DNA of 34,717 nt from Deltaproteobacteria bacterium (GCA_003194485.1 PQXD01000009.1:1-34717); one strand, 5' to 3'; counted from the stretch's first letter, positions 23,907 through 33,046 are shown. Numbers and translations are program-made. The notes: generated by a model not told the origin, from the letters alone.

Positions 23907-25105
23907 TATCCCCGTTTGGCAATTATTTACTTCCTTTGGGACAAAGAAGACGGAATTCTAAGTTCTGCGGGATAGACAGGCTATTTGAGAGGGCCCTCGG
24001 AAGCGGTCTTTTCCCAGGGGCCGTACTGACGGTAGCAGCCGGTGGAGAAGTTGTATTTGAGACCGCCCGGGGCGGGGTCACCCATGTTCCCTGGTCTGCA
24101 AGGGTAAGTCCCGACACGGCTTACGACCTCGCATCCCTTACCAAACCCCTTGCCACCGCGCTTTCTGTCATGGCCTTGGCAGAAAGGGGTAAATTACACC
24201 TTGATGACACGCTGGAGTTATTCCTTTCCGAAGTTCCGCCAGACAAAATCCAGATATCCATCCGGCACCTTTTAGGACACGCATCCGGGCTTCCAGCCTA
24301 CAGACCATTTTATAAGGAACTAATTCACTTGGCCCCTGAATCCCGGTCCCTGGAAATGAAAAAGCTGCTCCTGGCCGAATCCCTGGCATCTCCCTGCGGA
24401 ACACGGGCCAGATACAGCGACCTTGGGTTCATGCTCCTCGGCTGGGTAATAGAGAGCCTCATCGGAAAGGGTCTGGCGGATGCCGCACGAGAGTTGGTAT
24501 TTGAACCTTTACATGTGAAAGGCCTGTATTTTCCCTTGACGAATAACCCGGCAACCGGGCAGATCCCGCCTAAGCCCACTTTTACAGAGGGGGAAAGAGA
24601 GGATGTAAGATATATGTGTTGCACCGGGCTTGTAGCGCCTACAGAGGTATGTCCATTCAGAAAAAGGGTGGTCTGCGGCGAGGTCCACGACCTGAATGCC
24701 TGGGTTATCGGTGGGGTGGCAGGCCATGCAGGCCTTTTCGGAACAGCGGGATCAGTGGCAAAACTTCTCCTGGGACTACTTGATATTTATAAGGGCAGGA
24801 GCAATTGCCCCAATTTTCCAAAAAGGCTTCTTCAGGAGTTCTGGCGTATCCAGGGTCCTGACAGTACGTGGGCCCTTGGTTTCGATACCCCATCTCCGGC
24901 CGGCTCCAGTGCAGGAAGCGGTTTTTCTCCTCAAAGTATAGGTCACTTGGGCTTTACAGGCACATCCTTCTGGATGGACCTGGAGCATGAAATATTGGTC
25001 GTACTCCTTGCCAACCGCACTTTTCCAAAGGCCGACATAAAAGGCCAGGCCGAAATGCGCCAATTTCGGACCGAGCTTCATGATCTGGTCAGGAGAATTT
25101 GGTGA
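23903..25105 (+). CDS. Serine beta-lactamase-family hydrolase
   Basis: A serine hydrolase of the class C beta-lactamase/penicillin-binding-like family, up to 400 residues. SLTK (78-81 from the first possible start) gives the nucleophile and lysine. RYSDLGFMLLGWVI supplies the tyrosine motif, and HLGFTGTSFW near the C-terminus is the HxGxTG equivalent of KTG. Members act as esterases or peptidases rather than resistance enzymes in most cases. The start is uncertain: TTG at 23903 overlaps the ssb stop, no ribosome site is seen, and the conserved part begins near GIDRLFERALGSGLFPG. No clear signal peptide is present. It is probably translationally coupled to ssb. Confidence 0.82.
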   Translation: MISPFGNYLLPLGQRRRNSKFCGIDRLFERALGSGLFPGAVLTVAAGGEVVFETARGGVTHVPWSARVSPDTAYDLASLTKPLATALSVMALAERGKLHLDDTLELFLSEVPPDKIQISIRHLLGHASGLPAYRPFYKELIHLAPESRSLEMKKLLLAESLASPCGTRARYSDLGFMLLGWVIESLIGKGLADAARELVFEPLHVKGLYFPLTNNPATGQIPPKPTFTEGEREDVRYMCCTGLVAPTEVCPFRKRVVCGEVHDLNAWVIGGVAGHAGLFGTAGSVAKLLLGLLDIYKGRSNCPNFPKRLLQEFWRIQGPDSTWALGFDTPSPAGSSAGSGFSPQSIGHLGFTGTSFWMDLEHEILVVLLANRTFPKADIKGQAEMRQFRTELHDLVRRIW

Positions 25106-25128
25106 TAAACATGATAGGAAATCACAAG

Positions 25129-25531
25129 GTAAATATTCTTATGAACCCGTTATATTCTGCCTTGAAGCGGTTCGCCTTTTTTCGGGTTTCAAAGCTCACT
25201 CATCGCAGACCGGAGAGGCAGTGCAATCCGGCCCGCGATCGAAACCCTGCAAAAGGCAAACCGCTTCTGCGGCAAGGCACTGATGGCAACTTCAAAGCAC
25301 AATGGATATAACCGATCACAGGATGCTTCTTCTGGAAACGATTTGCGTTAGCCCTGTAGTTTTCTTGGCCTTTGCAGCATGGGAAACCCCGGCTCCGGAG
25401 CGCAGCGAAGGAGAACGGGGAGGGTCCCATGCTTACAAAGGCCTTAAGAAAACAAAGGGCGAGAGCATGTTGGAAGAAGAGGCACCCTGTGATCGGTTAC
25501 CAGTGGACCACGGGTTTATAAGAATATTTAC
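25129..25531 (+). repeat. Composite palindromic repeat, copy C
   Basis: The left end GTAAATATTCTTATGAACCCG (25129-25149) and the right end at 25511-25531 are inverted with one mismatch. The left half (to about 25310) matches the unit at 22922 but lacks its right end. The right half is the structured repeat, with GATCACAGG near 25313 and CCCTGTGATC near 25487 as arms, and a cap GCATGGGA (25377-25384) with TCCCATGC (25425-25432), CCCCG/CGGGG, and CTCC/GGAG around AGCGCAGCG. Flanks ATCACAAG and ATCCCAGG match at 6 of 8. It fills the gap before the CCA-type gene. Confidence 0.78.
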
Positions 25532-25574
25532 ATCCCAGGTAATGACCGTTCAGGTATAAGCGAAACTTTGGTCC

Positions 25575-27077
25575 ATGGCAGATTTGCATACTGTTTTGAA
25601 AGAGCTTGAGGCCCTGTCCTCTTCCGGTGAAGCTTACGTGGCCGGTGGGCCTGTAAGGGACTGGCTCCTGGGCAGGAAGATTCTCGATCTTGATCTGGTG
25701 GTGCCGGATGGCGCCGCCGCCCTTGCCCGGCGCTTTGCCCGGAGGACGACAGGACACTTCGTCATGCTGGATGAGAAGGAGGGGGTGGCAAGGGTCGTAT
25801 GCCCGGATATTATACTGGATTTCAGCCAGTACAGAGACACGGCCAATGACATCGAGGAGGATCTGTGCCAGCGGGACTTCACCATAAATGCCATGGCAGT
25901 GTTGCTGTCTTCAGCCCTTTCTTTGCTTGATGAAGTTTTACTTTCATCCAATCATCCAATCGTCCGGTCTCTAAGAAATAATCGCCAAATCCTGGACCCT
26001 ACAGGTGGTCTTGCAGACCTTGATAATCGAATAATAAGGGCAATCTCCCGGAAGAACCTTGAATCCGATCCCCTGAGGCTTCTTAGGGCCTATCGCTTCA
26101 GATCCCAACTGGATTTTGAGATAGAGCAGCGCACATGGATCTATATAAAGGAACTATCAAGTGCCATAGGCTCGGTTGCCCCGGAGCGTATCAGCCACGA
26201 ACTCGGCCTGATCATGGAGTCAGAGAGAACAGGCAGGACTCTGCATGAGATGATCCAGGTCGGATTGCTGCAGGCGATTTTGCCCGAGATCGATAGCATG
26301 GAAGGTATGCCCCAGCCGGGTTATCATCATCTGGATGTCCTCGGCCACAGTCTCGCAACCGTAGAGGCCATGGAGGATCTTATTGCCAATCCCTGCAGGA
26401 AATTTTCTCCCTGCGAACCTGTAAAGGACTGGATTATTGAAAACAGTGCCCGAATTCCTGTCCTTAAGTTGGCGGCTTTATTTCATGACATCGGCAAGCC
26501 GGCCTGCAAGGGGGAAAAGCAGGGACGCACTACCTTTTACCGCCATGATCATATTGGGTCGGACATGGTCCGGGGAATAGGAAAGCGCCTTCGCTGGTCC
26601 AGGCAGGAAACCGCATTTGCAGCAAAGATGGTAAGGCTTCACATGCGCCCGTTTCACCTCCTGAGAGATCTCAGGCAGGGAGGACCCACCAGGCGGGCCA
26701 TGAGGCGACTCATTACGGAAACCGGTTCTGATTACCCGGCCGTCTTTCTTCTCGCCATGGCTGACAGCATGTCCGGCTGCGGGCCGCTTAAGCCGCCGGA
26801 GCTTGATGCGGAACTGGCCATGCTGTGGGAAGCGGTACACACTTTTTATCAGGACTGCCTGAAGCCAATAAAGATGCGTCCCAGGCTTCTTACAGGCCAT
26901 GACATTCAAAGGATCTTTGGGCTGTCTCCCGGGCCGTTGATTGGGAGGGCCCTTGATGCCCTGGAAGGGGCCCAGGTAGAGGGGACGGTCGGCAACAGGG
27001 ATGAGGCCGTGAGCTGGCTGAGGGCCTGGTTTGATTCTGATGAGGCCGCCCGGAGCGAAGTATCTCCTCGGTCTTAA
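25575..27077 (+). CDS. tRNA nucleotidyltransferase/poly(A) polymerase family with HD domain
   Basis: Cytoplasmic nucleotidyltransferase that adds or repairs the tRNA 3' CCA end or adds poly(A), 500 residues. The head has GGPVRDWLLGR (24-34), catalytic DLDL (38-41) and LCQRDFTINAMAV. The arm region follows with SDPLRLLRAYRF. An HD phosphohydrolase motif FHDIGKP lies near residue 303, with histidines in YRHDHIGSDMV and KMVRLHMRPFH. The family is certain; CCA-adding versus partial A- or C-adding specificity cannot be read here, since some lineages split these activities. The ribosome site before ATG 25575 is weak, and repeat DNA lies just upstream. Confidence 0.88.
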   Translation: MADLHTVLKELEALSSSGEAYVAGGPVRDWLLGRKILDLDLVVPDGAAALARRFARRTTGHFVMLDEKEGVARVVCPDIILDFSQYRDTANDIEEDLCQRDFTINAMAVLLSSALSLLDEVLLSSNHPIVRSLRNNRQILDPTGGLADLDNRIIRAISRKNLESDPLRLLRAYRFRSQLDFEIEQRTWIYIKELSSAIGSVAPERISHELGLIMESERTGRTLHEMIQVGLLQAILPEIDSMEGMPQPGYHHLDVLGHSLATVEAMEDLIANPCRKFSPCEPVKDWIIENSARIPVLKLAALFHDIGKPACKGEKQGRTTFYRHDHIGSDMVRGIGKRLRWSRQETAFAAKMVRLHMRPFHLLRDLRQGGPTRRAMRRLITETGSDYPAVFLLAMADSMSGCGPLKPPELDAELAMLWEAVHTFYQDCLKPIKMRPRLLTGHDIQRIFGLSPGPLIGRALDALEGAQVEGTVGNRDEAVSWLRAWFDSDEAARSEVSPRS

Positions 27078-27083
27078 CAGGCC

Positions 27084-27112
27084 CTTGCCGGGACGGAGGG
27101 CTGGCAAGTTTT
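27084..27112 (+). terminator. Possible terminator after the CCA-type gene
   Basis: CTTGCC (27084-27089) and GGCAAG (27103-27108) form a short stem followed by four Ts. It is weak but lies directly after the stop and before the next promoter. Confidence 0.4.
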
Positions 27113-27115
27113 ACC

Positions 27116-27145
27116 TTGACAAGTTTTTTGGACACATTGTATAAT
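27116..27145 (+). promoter_or_regulatory. Perfect-consensus sigma70 promoter
   Basis: TTGACA (27116-27121) and TATAAT (27140-27145), both exact consensus, are 18 bases apart. This is the best promoter in the window. Transcription would begin near 27152, giving a leader of about 240 nt before the Usp gene at 27393. Confidence 0.85.
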
Positions 27146-27392
27146 CCCGCTGCTTGAATGCGTATAATTATTTGAGAATCCTAAGGTTTTTTATAGCTCT
27201 GGATTACCTGGCCGAAATCTTTGGATTTGGTTTGAGAAAGGCGAATTAAGGAATGGCCGGAGCCGGTTTGGTGTCTCTCGCAGCGTCCGGCCCTTGATGA
27301 GCTGCATAATTTGGGATGGACTCACAAAGGATATTTTGTAAAACCAGCTTGATTTCATTCCTTGCTGGTTAAAATGAAGAAGGAGGTGTGAC
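27146..27392 (+). promoter_or_regulatory. Long leader of the Usp gene with two hairpins
   Basis: No gene is seen. GGCCGGA (27255-27261) pairs with TCCGGCC (27286-27292). AACCAGC (27342-27348) pairs with GCTGGTT (27364-27370), ten bases before the AAGGAGG ribosome site. I do not recognise a known riboswitch. The second hairpin is placed to influence translation. Confidence 0.45.
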
Positions 27393-28244
27393 ATGAGTGC
27401 AGATCAGGTATGTCCGGTAGCAAGGATGGAAAAGCTGCTTTTGGCATCAGATCGTTCTGAATTCAGTGAGGGTGCAATAAGGGAGGCTATTAATCTGGCA
27501 AAGACCTGCGGCAGCAAACTCTACATAATGTCTGTTGCAGAAGAACCTGATATTCGTGAGTTTGCCGCAAACTATCCGCTCGTAGCTGCTCAAGAGTTAG
27601 AAAGGGTTACAAGAGTATATCTTGAGTCATTAAAAGAAAGGGCTGAGAAGGAAGGGGCCGCCTGTGAGATAATTGAACGCCGGGGCCCAAAGACTTACGA
27701 ATACATTATTGATGAGGCGGCAAAAAACAATGCGGAGATGATAATTATGGGCAGACGTGGCAGGACCGGGATCACGAGGATCTTGATGGGGAGCGTGACT
27801 GCCAGGGTCATAGGCGATGCCCCCTGTAAGGTCCTGGTTGTGCCGAGATCTGCCAGGATCTCGTTTGAGAAGATCCTGATCTCGACAGACGGTTCAATAT
27901 TCAGCGAGTTCGCAACCCGTGAGGCTATAAGCATTGCAAAAAACATTGGGAGTAGTCTCATCGCCCTTTCTGTCTATAAAAGGGATGAAAATTCTCAAGT
28001 AGCAGAGGCAAGTGTTGGCATGGTGAAAGATGTCGCAGAGAGGGAAGGTATAAAGGTCGAGGCCTTGACCCTTAAAGGCGAACCTTATGAGGTTATAGTT
28101 AATACCGCAGAGGAGAAGGACGCAGGTTTCATAGTTGTTGGAAGCCATGGCAGGACCGGCATAGAAAGGCTTCTTATGGGAAGCGTGGCAGAGAGGGTTA
28201 TAGGTTATGCAGGTTGTCCGATTCTGGTGGTAAGAAGGCCATAA
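27393..28244 (+). CDS. Tandem universal stress protein
   Basis: A 283-residue cytoplasmic protein with two UspA domains (about 8-150 and 154-283). Both have the nucleotide-binding G-x2-G-x9-GS pattern: GRRGRTGITRILMGS and GSHGRTGIERLLMGS. ATP binding is therefore likely in both. AAGGAGG precedes the ATG. A perfect-consensus promoter and a long leader suggest strong, possibly controlled expression. The TSUP exporter follows 76 bases on, and another tandem Usp gene lies at 30065. Usp proteins often accompany transporters; the trigger is unknown. Confidence 0.92.
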   Translation: MSADQVCPVARMEKLLLASDRSEFSEGAIREAINLAKTCGSKLYIMSVAEEPDIREFAANYPLVAAQELERVTRVYLESLKERAEKEGAACEIIERRGPKTYEYIIDEAAKNNAEMIIMGRRGRTGITRILMGSVTARVIGDAPCKVLVVPRSARISFEKILISTDGSIFSEFATREAISIAKNIGSSLIALSVYKRDENSQVAEASVGMVKDVAEREGIKVEALTLKGEPYEVIVNTAEEKDAGFIVVGSHGRTGIERLLMGSVAERVIGYAGCPILVVRRP

Positions 28245-28320
28245 AAGAATGACAACATTACGCCGGTATTGTAATGCAAAGTTATAATTAGAGAAAAATT
28301 TCAAGGAGGGGGTATAAATT

Positions 28321-29448
28321 ATGGAAAGAACAGAAGCTCTTCCCAGATGGAAAGTAGCTCTTAAAAACTGGTACAAACCTTATCCCTGGCTGGAACTGTT
28401 TGCACTATGCGCAGCCTCCATCGTTGTTTATGTCGGATGGCTCTTGATATCCATGTCAATAGAGGCCCCTCCCGAGGCGGCAGTGAGTACATTTTATGTA
28501 TCCGCATGGATTTCCGGTCTTTTCCTCGCCAGCTTGGGCATCGGCTTTATCGGCACACTGGGTGGAATTGGTGGCGGGGTCATCTGGTCTCCTGTTGCCA
28601 TGGCGTTCACTCCGATGAACAGCGTGATCATCAGGGCGTCCGGCCTTGTCGTAGCCATGTTTAACGCCTTGGTAGCTACAGGGCCACTCGCGAGGACCGG
28701 GCTGTGTAATATCAGACTCGGTCTTTTTCTTATGATACCCATAGGAATAGGCGCCTTTGTTGGTGCCAAGAGCGCCATATTTGTTGCCGCGGCATTTGGG
28801 ATTACAGGTGAAGCGATTGTCAGAATTGCCTTGGCGCTTATTATTTTTGCACTCTTCCTCTATTTCCTCTTGGGGGGACAGAAATTAGAATACCCGGAAG
28901 TGAAGGAGGAAGACGCCTTTACCCGTTTCTTTCAATTACGTTTGCCTTATTATGAACCATCTGCAGGAAAGGCGATAGATTATAAGCTGCATAGAGGCCT
29001 CTTGTTCGCGGTAGCAGTATTCTTTGTGGGTTTGATAGGCGGCTTTTTTGGCATGGGTGGTGGATGGGCTGTTGTCCCGGCCCTGAATGTCATCATGGGG
29101 TGCCCGCTTAAGGTGGCGGCCGCCGTCAGTATGACCGGACTTGGCATGGGCAGTTGTGTGTCAGTGTGGCCTTACTTTAAAGCCGGTGCCATGATCCCGA
29201 TAGTTATAGCCCCTCTGCTCGTTGGACAGATTGTAGGGGGAGTATTGGGGGCACAGGTATTGATCGGGATGAAGGCAGCTATTGTAAGGTTCATATTGAT
29301 CGGGGTCTTGCTTTTCACCTCTTTTGGGCTGTTTACCAAAGGTTTGGCTCTCTTAGGGGTGGTTGAACTGCCCTTATGGAGCAGACTGGGGTTCATGGGG
29401 GTCTGCATTGCATTAGTTTTTTACCTCATCGCTAAGAGTAAAGAATAA
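28321..29448 (+). CDS. TauE/SafE (TSUP) family anion exporter
   Basis: A 375-residue inner-membrane protein with about eight to nine hydrophobic segments. The two-fold repeated glycine motif of the family appears as GTLGGIGGGVIWSP (78-91) and again as GGFFGMGGGWAVVP near residue 240. TSUP members export sulfite, sulfoacetate or other organic anions. In a sulfite reducer, sulfite or thiosulfate movement is plausible but inferred. AAGGAGGGGG lies before the ATG; a TATAAT (28283-28288) without a good -35 might give extra initiation. The next gene follows after 37 bases. Confidence 0.88.
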   Translation: MERTEALPRWKVALKNWYKPYPWLELFALCAASIVVYVGWLLISMSIEAPPEAAVSTFYVSAWISGLFLASLGIGFIGTLGGIGGGVIWSPVAMAFTPMNSVIIRASGLVVAMFNALVATGPLARTGLCNIRLGLFLMIPIGIGAFVGAKSAIFVAAAFGITGEAIVRIALALIIFALFLYFLLGGQKLEYPEVKEEDAFTRFFQLRLPYYEPSAGKAIDYKLHRGLLFAVAVFFVGLIGGFFGMGGGWAVVPALNVIMGCPLKVAAAVSMTGLGMGSCVSVWPYFKAGAMIPIVIAPLLVGQIVGGVLGAQVLIGMKAAIVRFILIGVLLFTSFGLFTKGLALLGVVELPLWSRLGFMGVCIALVFYLIAKSKE

Positions 29449-29485
29449 TAAGGATCGGATGATCGGGTAAAAGAGGGAGGTAATT

Positions 29486-29917
29486 ATGGAAGAACAGAAA
29501 ATGAGAGTACCGTTTGCCGGTATTGTAGTTGGAGATACACTCTATTGGGTGTGTATTATAGGGGCACTTATAGCCTTAATAGGGCCGGTTGTAAGCCTGC
29601 TGGCGCCGGCTAATAATGTAGCAGATCCATTTAAGATTTTTTCTCTTGTCTGGGAGGGCAAGAGCGCAGAAGAGATCTGGGCGGCAGTGACTGCGGCAGG
29701 ACAATATCCCGGGCCTCTTTTCTGGATGCACGACCTTAGTAAAGGCGATGCAATTACGCAGCTCGGGGTCTGGCTTGCCTGTTCCTGTTCCCTGCCGGCT
29801 GCACTTTTCGGAGGCATAGTATACCTTTTTGGGCTTGGAGGTGCCCGGAGAAGTTTAACCTATTTTATAATCTGCATGTTTGTTGCTTGTATGATTCTGT
29901 ACGCCATGCTGATATAA
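29486..29917 (+). CDS. Small membrane protein after the TSUP exporter
   Basis: A 143-residue protein I cannot name. Three hydrophobic segments are visible: about residues 20-41 (LYWVCIIGALIALIGPVVSL), 92-115 (GVWLACSCSLPAALFGGIVY) and 122-143. A soluble stretch between the first and second includes FSLVWEGKSAEEIWAAVTAAG and FWMHDLSKGDA. A GAGGGAGG ribosome site precedes the ATG, and the gene is probably co-transcribed with the exporter, so it may be an accessory subunit. A strong bidirectional terminator follows at 30031. Confidence 0.75.
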   Translation: MEEQKMRVPFAGIVVGDTLYWVCIIGALIALIGPVVSLLAPANNVADPFKIFSLVWEGKSAEEIWAAVTAAGQYPGPLFWMHDLSKGDAITQLGVWLACSCSLPAALFGGIVYLFGLGGARRSLTYFIICMFVACMILYAMLI

Positions 29918-30030
29918 TTCCGTAATGTCAGCCTGACCTGCCCTGAAATTTGTTTCAGGGATATCTGGTTTCAGGATGATTGTTATGATTGTTTGTGCGG
30001 GATATCTTTGGAGGACAAACAACGATAAAG

Positions 30031-30066
30031 AGGCGTCAGGTCTTGACCTTACCTGACGCCTTTTTT
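30031..30066. terminator. Bidirectional rho-independent terminator
   Basis: AGGCGTCAGGT (30031-30041) and ACCTGACGCCT (30051-30061) form an 11-bp perfect stem with a nine-base loop and a T run on the right. It closes the plus-strand Usp/exporter unit and overlaps the end of the convergent minus-strand Usp gene, whose transcript it can also end, though the A run on that side is short. Confidence 0.88.
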
Positions 30067-31018
30067 ATTTCGTTAATGCAATGGTTGGCTTTGAGGCTTT
30101 ATTTATTACTCCCTGGCTGACGCTTCCCATGAACAACTCTTTCAGTGCGGATCTTCCCTGTCTGCCCATGAAGACCAAGTCGCATCCCGCCTTTTCCACC
30201 TCCTCGACGATAAGGTCGGCGGGATTTTCTCCGCACCTGACATTCTCCTGAATGACGGATTCAGGGACTCCATGCTCGAGCAGGCTCCTTTTGGGTAACT
30301 CAAAGACCGACTGCACATCCTTATCCACTGGACATTGCCCGGCAACCTGTTCAGCATACCGGGCTGCACCTATTACGTGGAGCAGAATGACTGTCTCCAG
30401 GCCTTCCCTGCATCCTCCCAAAAGAACGGCCGCTTCCCTGGCTGCCGCCTCGGAAGGAACAGAGCCGTCCAGGGCCAGCAGGCACCTGCGCACGGGAGCA
30501 TGTTTTGCTGCAGCGGCCTCAGAGCCCACGAGGTAGATGGTCGCTGCAACATTGCTGTGCAAGAGCCCGGCGCTGACACTGCCAAATAGGGCGCGATGGA
30601 GACTGGAAAGCCCGCGCCGCTCTATAATAATGGTGGAATAACTTCCTTCTGTGGAAAATCGTATTATTTCCTTTACGGGTTTTCCGTCCCGGACCTCCAG
30701 GTCCGAGGGAGCTTTGCAACTGCATGAAGTCAGAGTTTCCTGCGCCTCTTCCAGCAAGGGACGGATTTCTTTTTCAATATACTGCTGCCGAAGCCTTTTG
30801 AAGAGATCAGTCTCCAGCACGAAGTCCGCGCGGACATCTATATTCTTCATATGTTCACCCAGGTAACGCCCCCCCATGACGTGCAGGAATGTTACCCGCT
30901 CCACCCTGTCTCCAAGGGCACCAGCCATATTCCCTGCCAGGGCAGCAGGCCTCCGAAAAGACTCATTCATATCCACAGGGAGTAAAAATTTAGTCAATGG
31001 CCTGAAATCTCCGCCCAT
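30065..31018 (-). CDS. Tandem universal stress protein
   Basis: A 317-residue protein with two Usp domains. The second (about 178-317) has an intact nucleotide site, GRQGRSALKELFMGS. The first (about 8-165) has ERRGLSSLHRALFGS, lacking the first glycine of G-x2-G, so it may bind ATP poorly. AGGAGG lies before the ATG at 31018. It starts 21 bases after the permease gene and is co-transcribed with it. Co-occurrence with a transporter suggests it senses energy state for the permease; this is inference. The length is usual for two-domain Usp proteins. Confidence 0.88.
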   Translation of the reverse strand: MGGDFRPLTKFLLPVDMNESFRRPAALAGNMAGALGDRVERVTFLHVMGGRYLGEHMKNIDVRADFVLETDLFKRLRQQYIEKEIRPLLEEAQETLTSCSCKAPSDLEVRDGKPVKEIIRFSTEGSYSTIIIERRGLSSLHRALFGSVSAGLLHSNVAATIYLVGSEAAAAKHAPVRRCLLALDGSVPSEAAAREAAVLLGGCREGLETVILLHVIGAARYAEQVAGQCPVDKDVQSVFELPKRSLLEHGVPESVIQENVRCGENPADLIVEEVEKAGCDLVFMGRQGRSALKELFMGSVSQGVINKASKPTIALTK

Positions 31019-31039
31019 CCCTGGTACCTCCTCATTGAT

Positions 31040-32842
31040 TTAATAGAAAAGCAGCAGCCAAACATTGGCTATGGCCACGCTGATAAGCATGTACAAAAAC
31101 CCGACTTTCATGTATCCGAAAAACCTTATGGGATAACCGGCGGATTCGGCAATACCCAGGGTGACCACATTGGCGCTTGCCCCGATCATGGTGCCGTTAC
31201 CACCGAAACATGCCCCAAAGGCCAGGGCCCACCATAAGACATTGGACTCAGCTCCAGGGATAACTTTACTCAGATAGGCCACGATAGGCAACATGGTGGC
31301 CGTAAAGGGTATGTTATCCACAAAGGCGCTCATAATGGCCGATACCCAGAGTATCAGACATATGGAGGCAACCAGGCTTCCATGGGAGAGATGCAGTACC
31401 CAGTCCGCAATGAGATCCAGAAGGCCGGCCTCCTCCACTGCCCCTACAAGGATGAACAGGAACATAAAAAAGAGCAATGTAGTCCATTCGATATCCTTTT
31501 CTATGAGTTCCAAAAGATTCACTTTTTTTGTCAGAATACCGTAAGTGAAAAGGAGGGCCGCGCCGAACAAGGCGGCAATGCTCACCTCCATGTGCCAGAT
31601 CCCGTGGGTAAGGAACATCGCTATAACTATCGCCATTATTATCAGGCCGACAGTCAAGAGATTCGAATCCGTAATCTTGTATTCTTCCCTGAGCTTGGCA
31701 ATGAAGGCCTGGATATCTTCAATATGTGCCTTGGCATAATCCTTCTTGTGGGCAATCTTCGTATACCCGAAGAGGACTGCCATGCAGACCAAACACGCAG
31801 GAGTGAGATTTATCACAAATTCCAGAAATGTCAGGCCGGCATAAGAGCCGATCATGATATTCGGCGGATCGCCAATGAGGGTAGCCGTACCACCGATGTT
31901 TGAGGCAAGAATTTCAGGGATCAGTAGTGCAATGGGTGAAATACCAAGGGATAGGGCTATTTCTATGGTTACCGGGGTGAGCAGCAACATAGTGGTAACA
32001 TTGTCCAGAAAGGCTGAGGACACGGCCGTGAAACTCATCAGGATGATTGCCAGGACAATGACATTGCCCTTGGATACCTGAAAACACTTGTATGCCGTCC
32101 ACTGAAATACACCCGTGTGTTTCAGGATGCCCACTATGATCATCATCCCCATGAGCAGGAAGACGACATTCATGTCTATGGCATGAATGGCACTTTCATA
32201 TGAAAAGATATGGTATTCGGGGTTTATTGTGCCAATGGTGTAGCTGATAACCAGCATTATGGCCGCGCCCAGCATGGCTGCCAGGGTACGGTGCAACAAT
32301 TCAAAGGAGATCAGTACATAGGCCAGGACGAATACTACGGTGGCGATCCAAAAGGCAGGGCCCTGGCTTCTTTTGATTTGGATATCCACTTTCGCCGTGT
32401 GCCTGGATCCGCTCATCGCTATCTGATCAGAGGGCACTGTAAACTCGGTTTCCTCATAGCTGGGCTTAAAGGCCCTGATCTTTATTTCCGCACCAGGGAG
32501 CGTCCCCTTGGCAAGGCCGATGGTTGCCTGAAAGCTGCCATCAGACTTTGTTATTATCCTGGCCTTACCGTGTCCATGATGATCCTTAACCAGCGGTTCC
32601 TGAACGATCCCGTTTACCAGGATCTCAACATCGGCATCTGCCACTCCGGAGCCGTGCGGATTCAGGATGTGGCCGTATATGTCGAGCGTCTCCGACGTAT
32701 CCTCCGCAGGCTGGCCTGGATGGTCAGTGAAGGCCCAGGATGCATTGCCAGCCAGACAAAGGCTTAAAAACAGGAACCAGATGCCAAACGCTACGGTTTT
32801 TCGATCTTGCCGCAAATACCTTGATATAATTTTATTTGTCAT
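31040..32842 (-). CDS. ArsB/NhaD/SLC13-type ion permease with periplasmic N-terminal domain
   Basis: A 600-residue inner-membrane permease of the IT superfamily. A signal sequence (about 15-37) is followed by a carboxypeptidase-regulatory-like beta domain (about 50-155; LDIYGHILNPHGSGVADADV, GKARIITKSDGSFQATIGL). From residue 165 there are about a dozen membrane segments. Family motifs are SAFLDNVTTMLLLTP and GTATLIGDPPNIMIGS (GDPPN at 324-328), with a second-half mirror SAFVDNIPFTATMLP and GNGTMIGASANVV. The substrate could be Na+/H+, arsenite or a sulfur oxyanion; position in a sulfate reducer suggests but does not prove the last. AAAGGA precedes the ATG. It is first in a two-gene unit with a Usp protein. 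Confidence 0.85.
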   Translation of the reverse strand: MTNKIISRYLRQDRKTVAFGIWFLFLSLCLAGNASWAFTDHPGQPAEDTSETLDIYGHILNPHGSGVADADVEILVNGIVQEPLVKDHHGHGKARIITKSDGSFQATIGLAKGTLPGAEIKIRAFKPSYEETEFTVPSDQIAMSGSRHTAKVDIQIKRSQGPAFWIATVVFVLAYVLISFELLHRTLAAMLGAAIMLVISYTIGTINPEYHIFSYESAIHAIDMNVVFLLMGMMIIVGILKHTGVFQWTAYKCFQVSKGNVIVLAIILMSFTAVSSAFLDNVTTMLLLTPVTIEIALSLGISPIALLIPEILASNIGGTATLIGDPPNIMIGSYAGLTFLEFVINLTPACLVCMAVLFGYTKIAHKKDYAKAHIEDIQAFIAKLREEYKITDSNLLTVGLIIMAIVIAMFLTHGIWHMEVSIAALFGAALLFTYGILTKKVNLLELIEKDIEWTTLLFFMFLFILVGAVEEAGLLDLIADWVLHLSHGSLVASICLILWVSAIMSAFVDNIPFTATMLPIVAYLSKVIPGAESNVLWWALAFGACFGGNGTMIGASANVVTLGIAESAGYPIRFFGYMKVGFLYMLISVAIANVWLLLFY

Positions 32843-32914
32843 AAATGGTCCTTTCTGGATATTTGCTTAACGCCCCCTACTATATGATGAAAGCATTCAC
32901 CTGATTCAGAGAAA

Positions 32915-32931
32915 GGTCTTTGACAAAGACC
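32915..32931. promoter_or_regulatory. Palindrome upstream of the permease gene
   Basis: GGTCTTT, the three bases GAC, then AAAGACC make a perfect 7-bp inverted repeat with a 3-base centre. It lies in the probable leader of the minus-strand permease gene. It could be an operator or a small mRNA hairpin. The whole gap 32843-33155 contains no supported gene. Confidence 0.4.
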
Positions 32932-33046
32932 CCTATTGATATTTGTGCGTGATATAGAGTCCATCGGAAGTGAAGATTCATCATCCTGTTTCTGTTTACC
33001 GGCCGGATAAGCGGAAATCTTCTCCCCTATTAATACGGGCCGGCCT

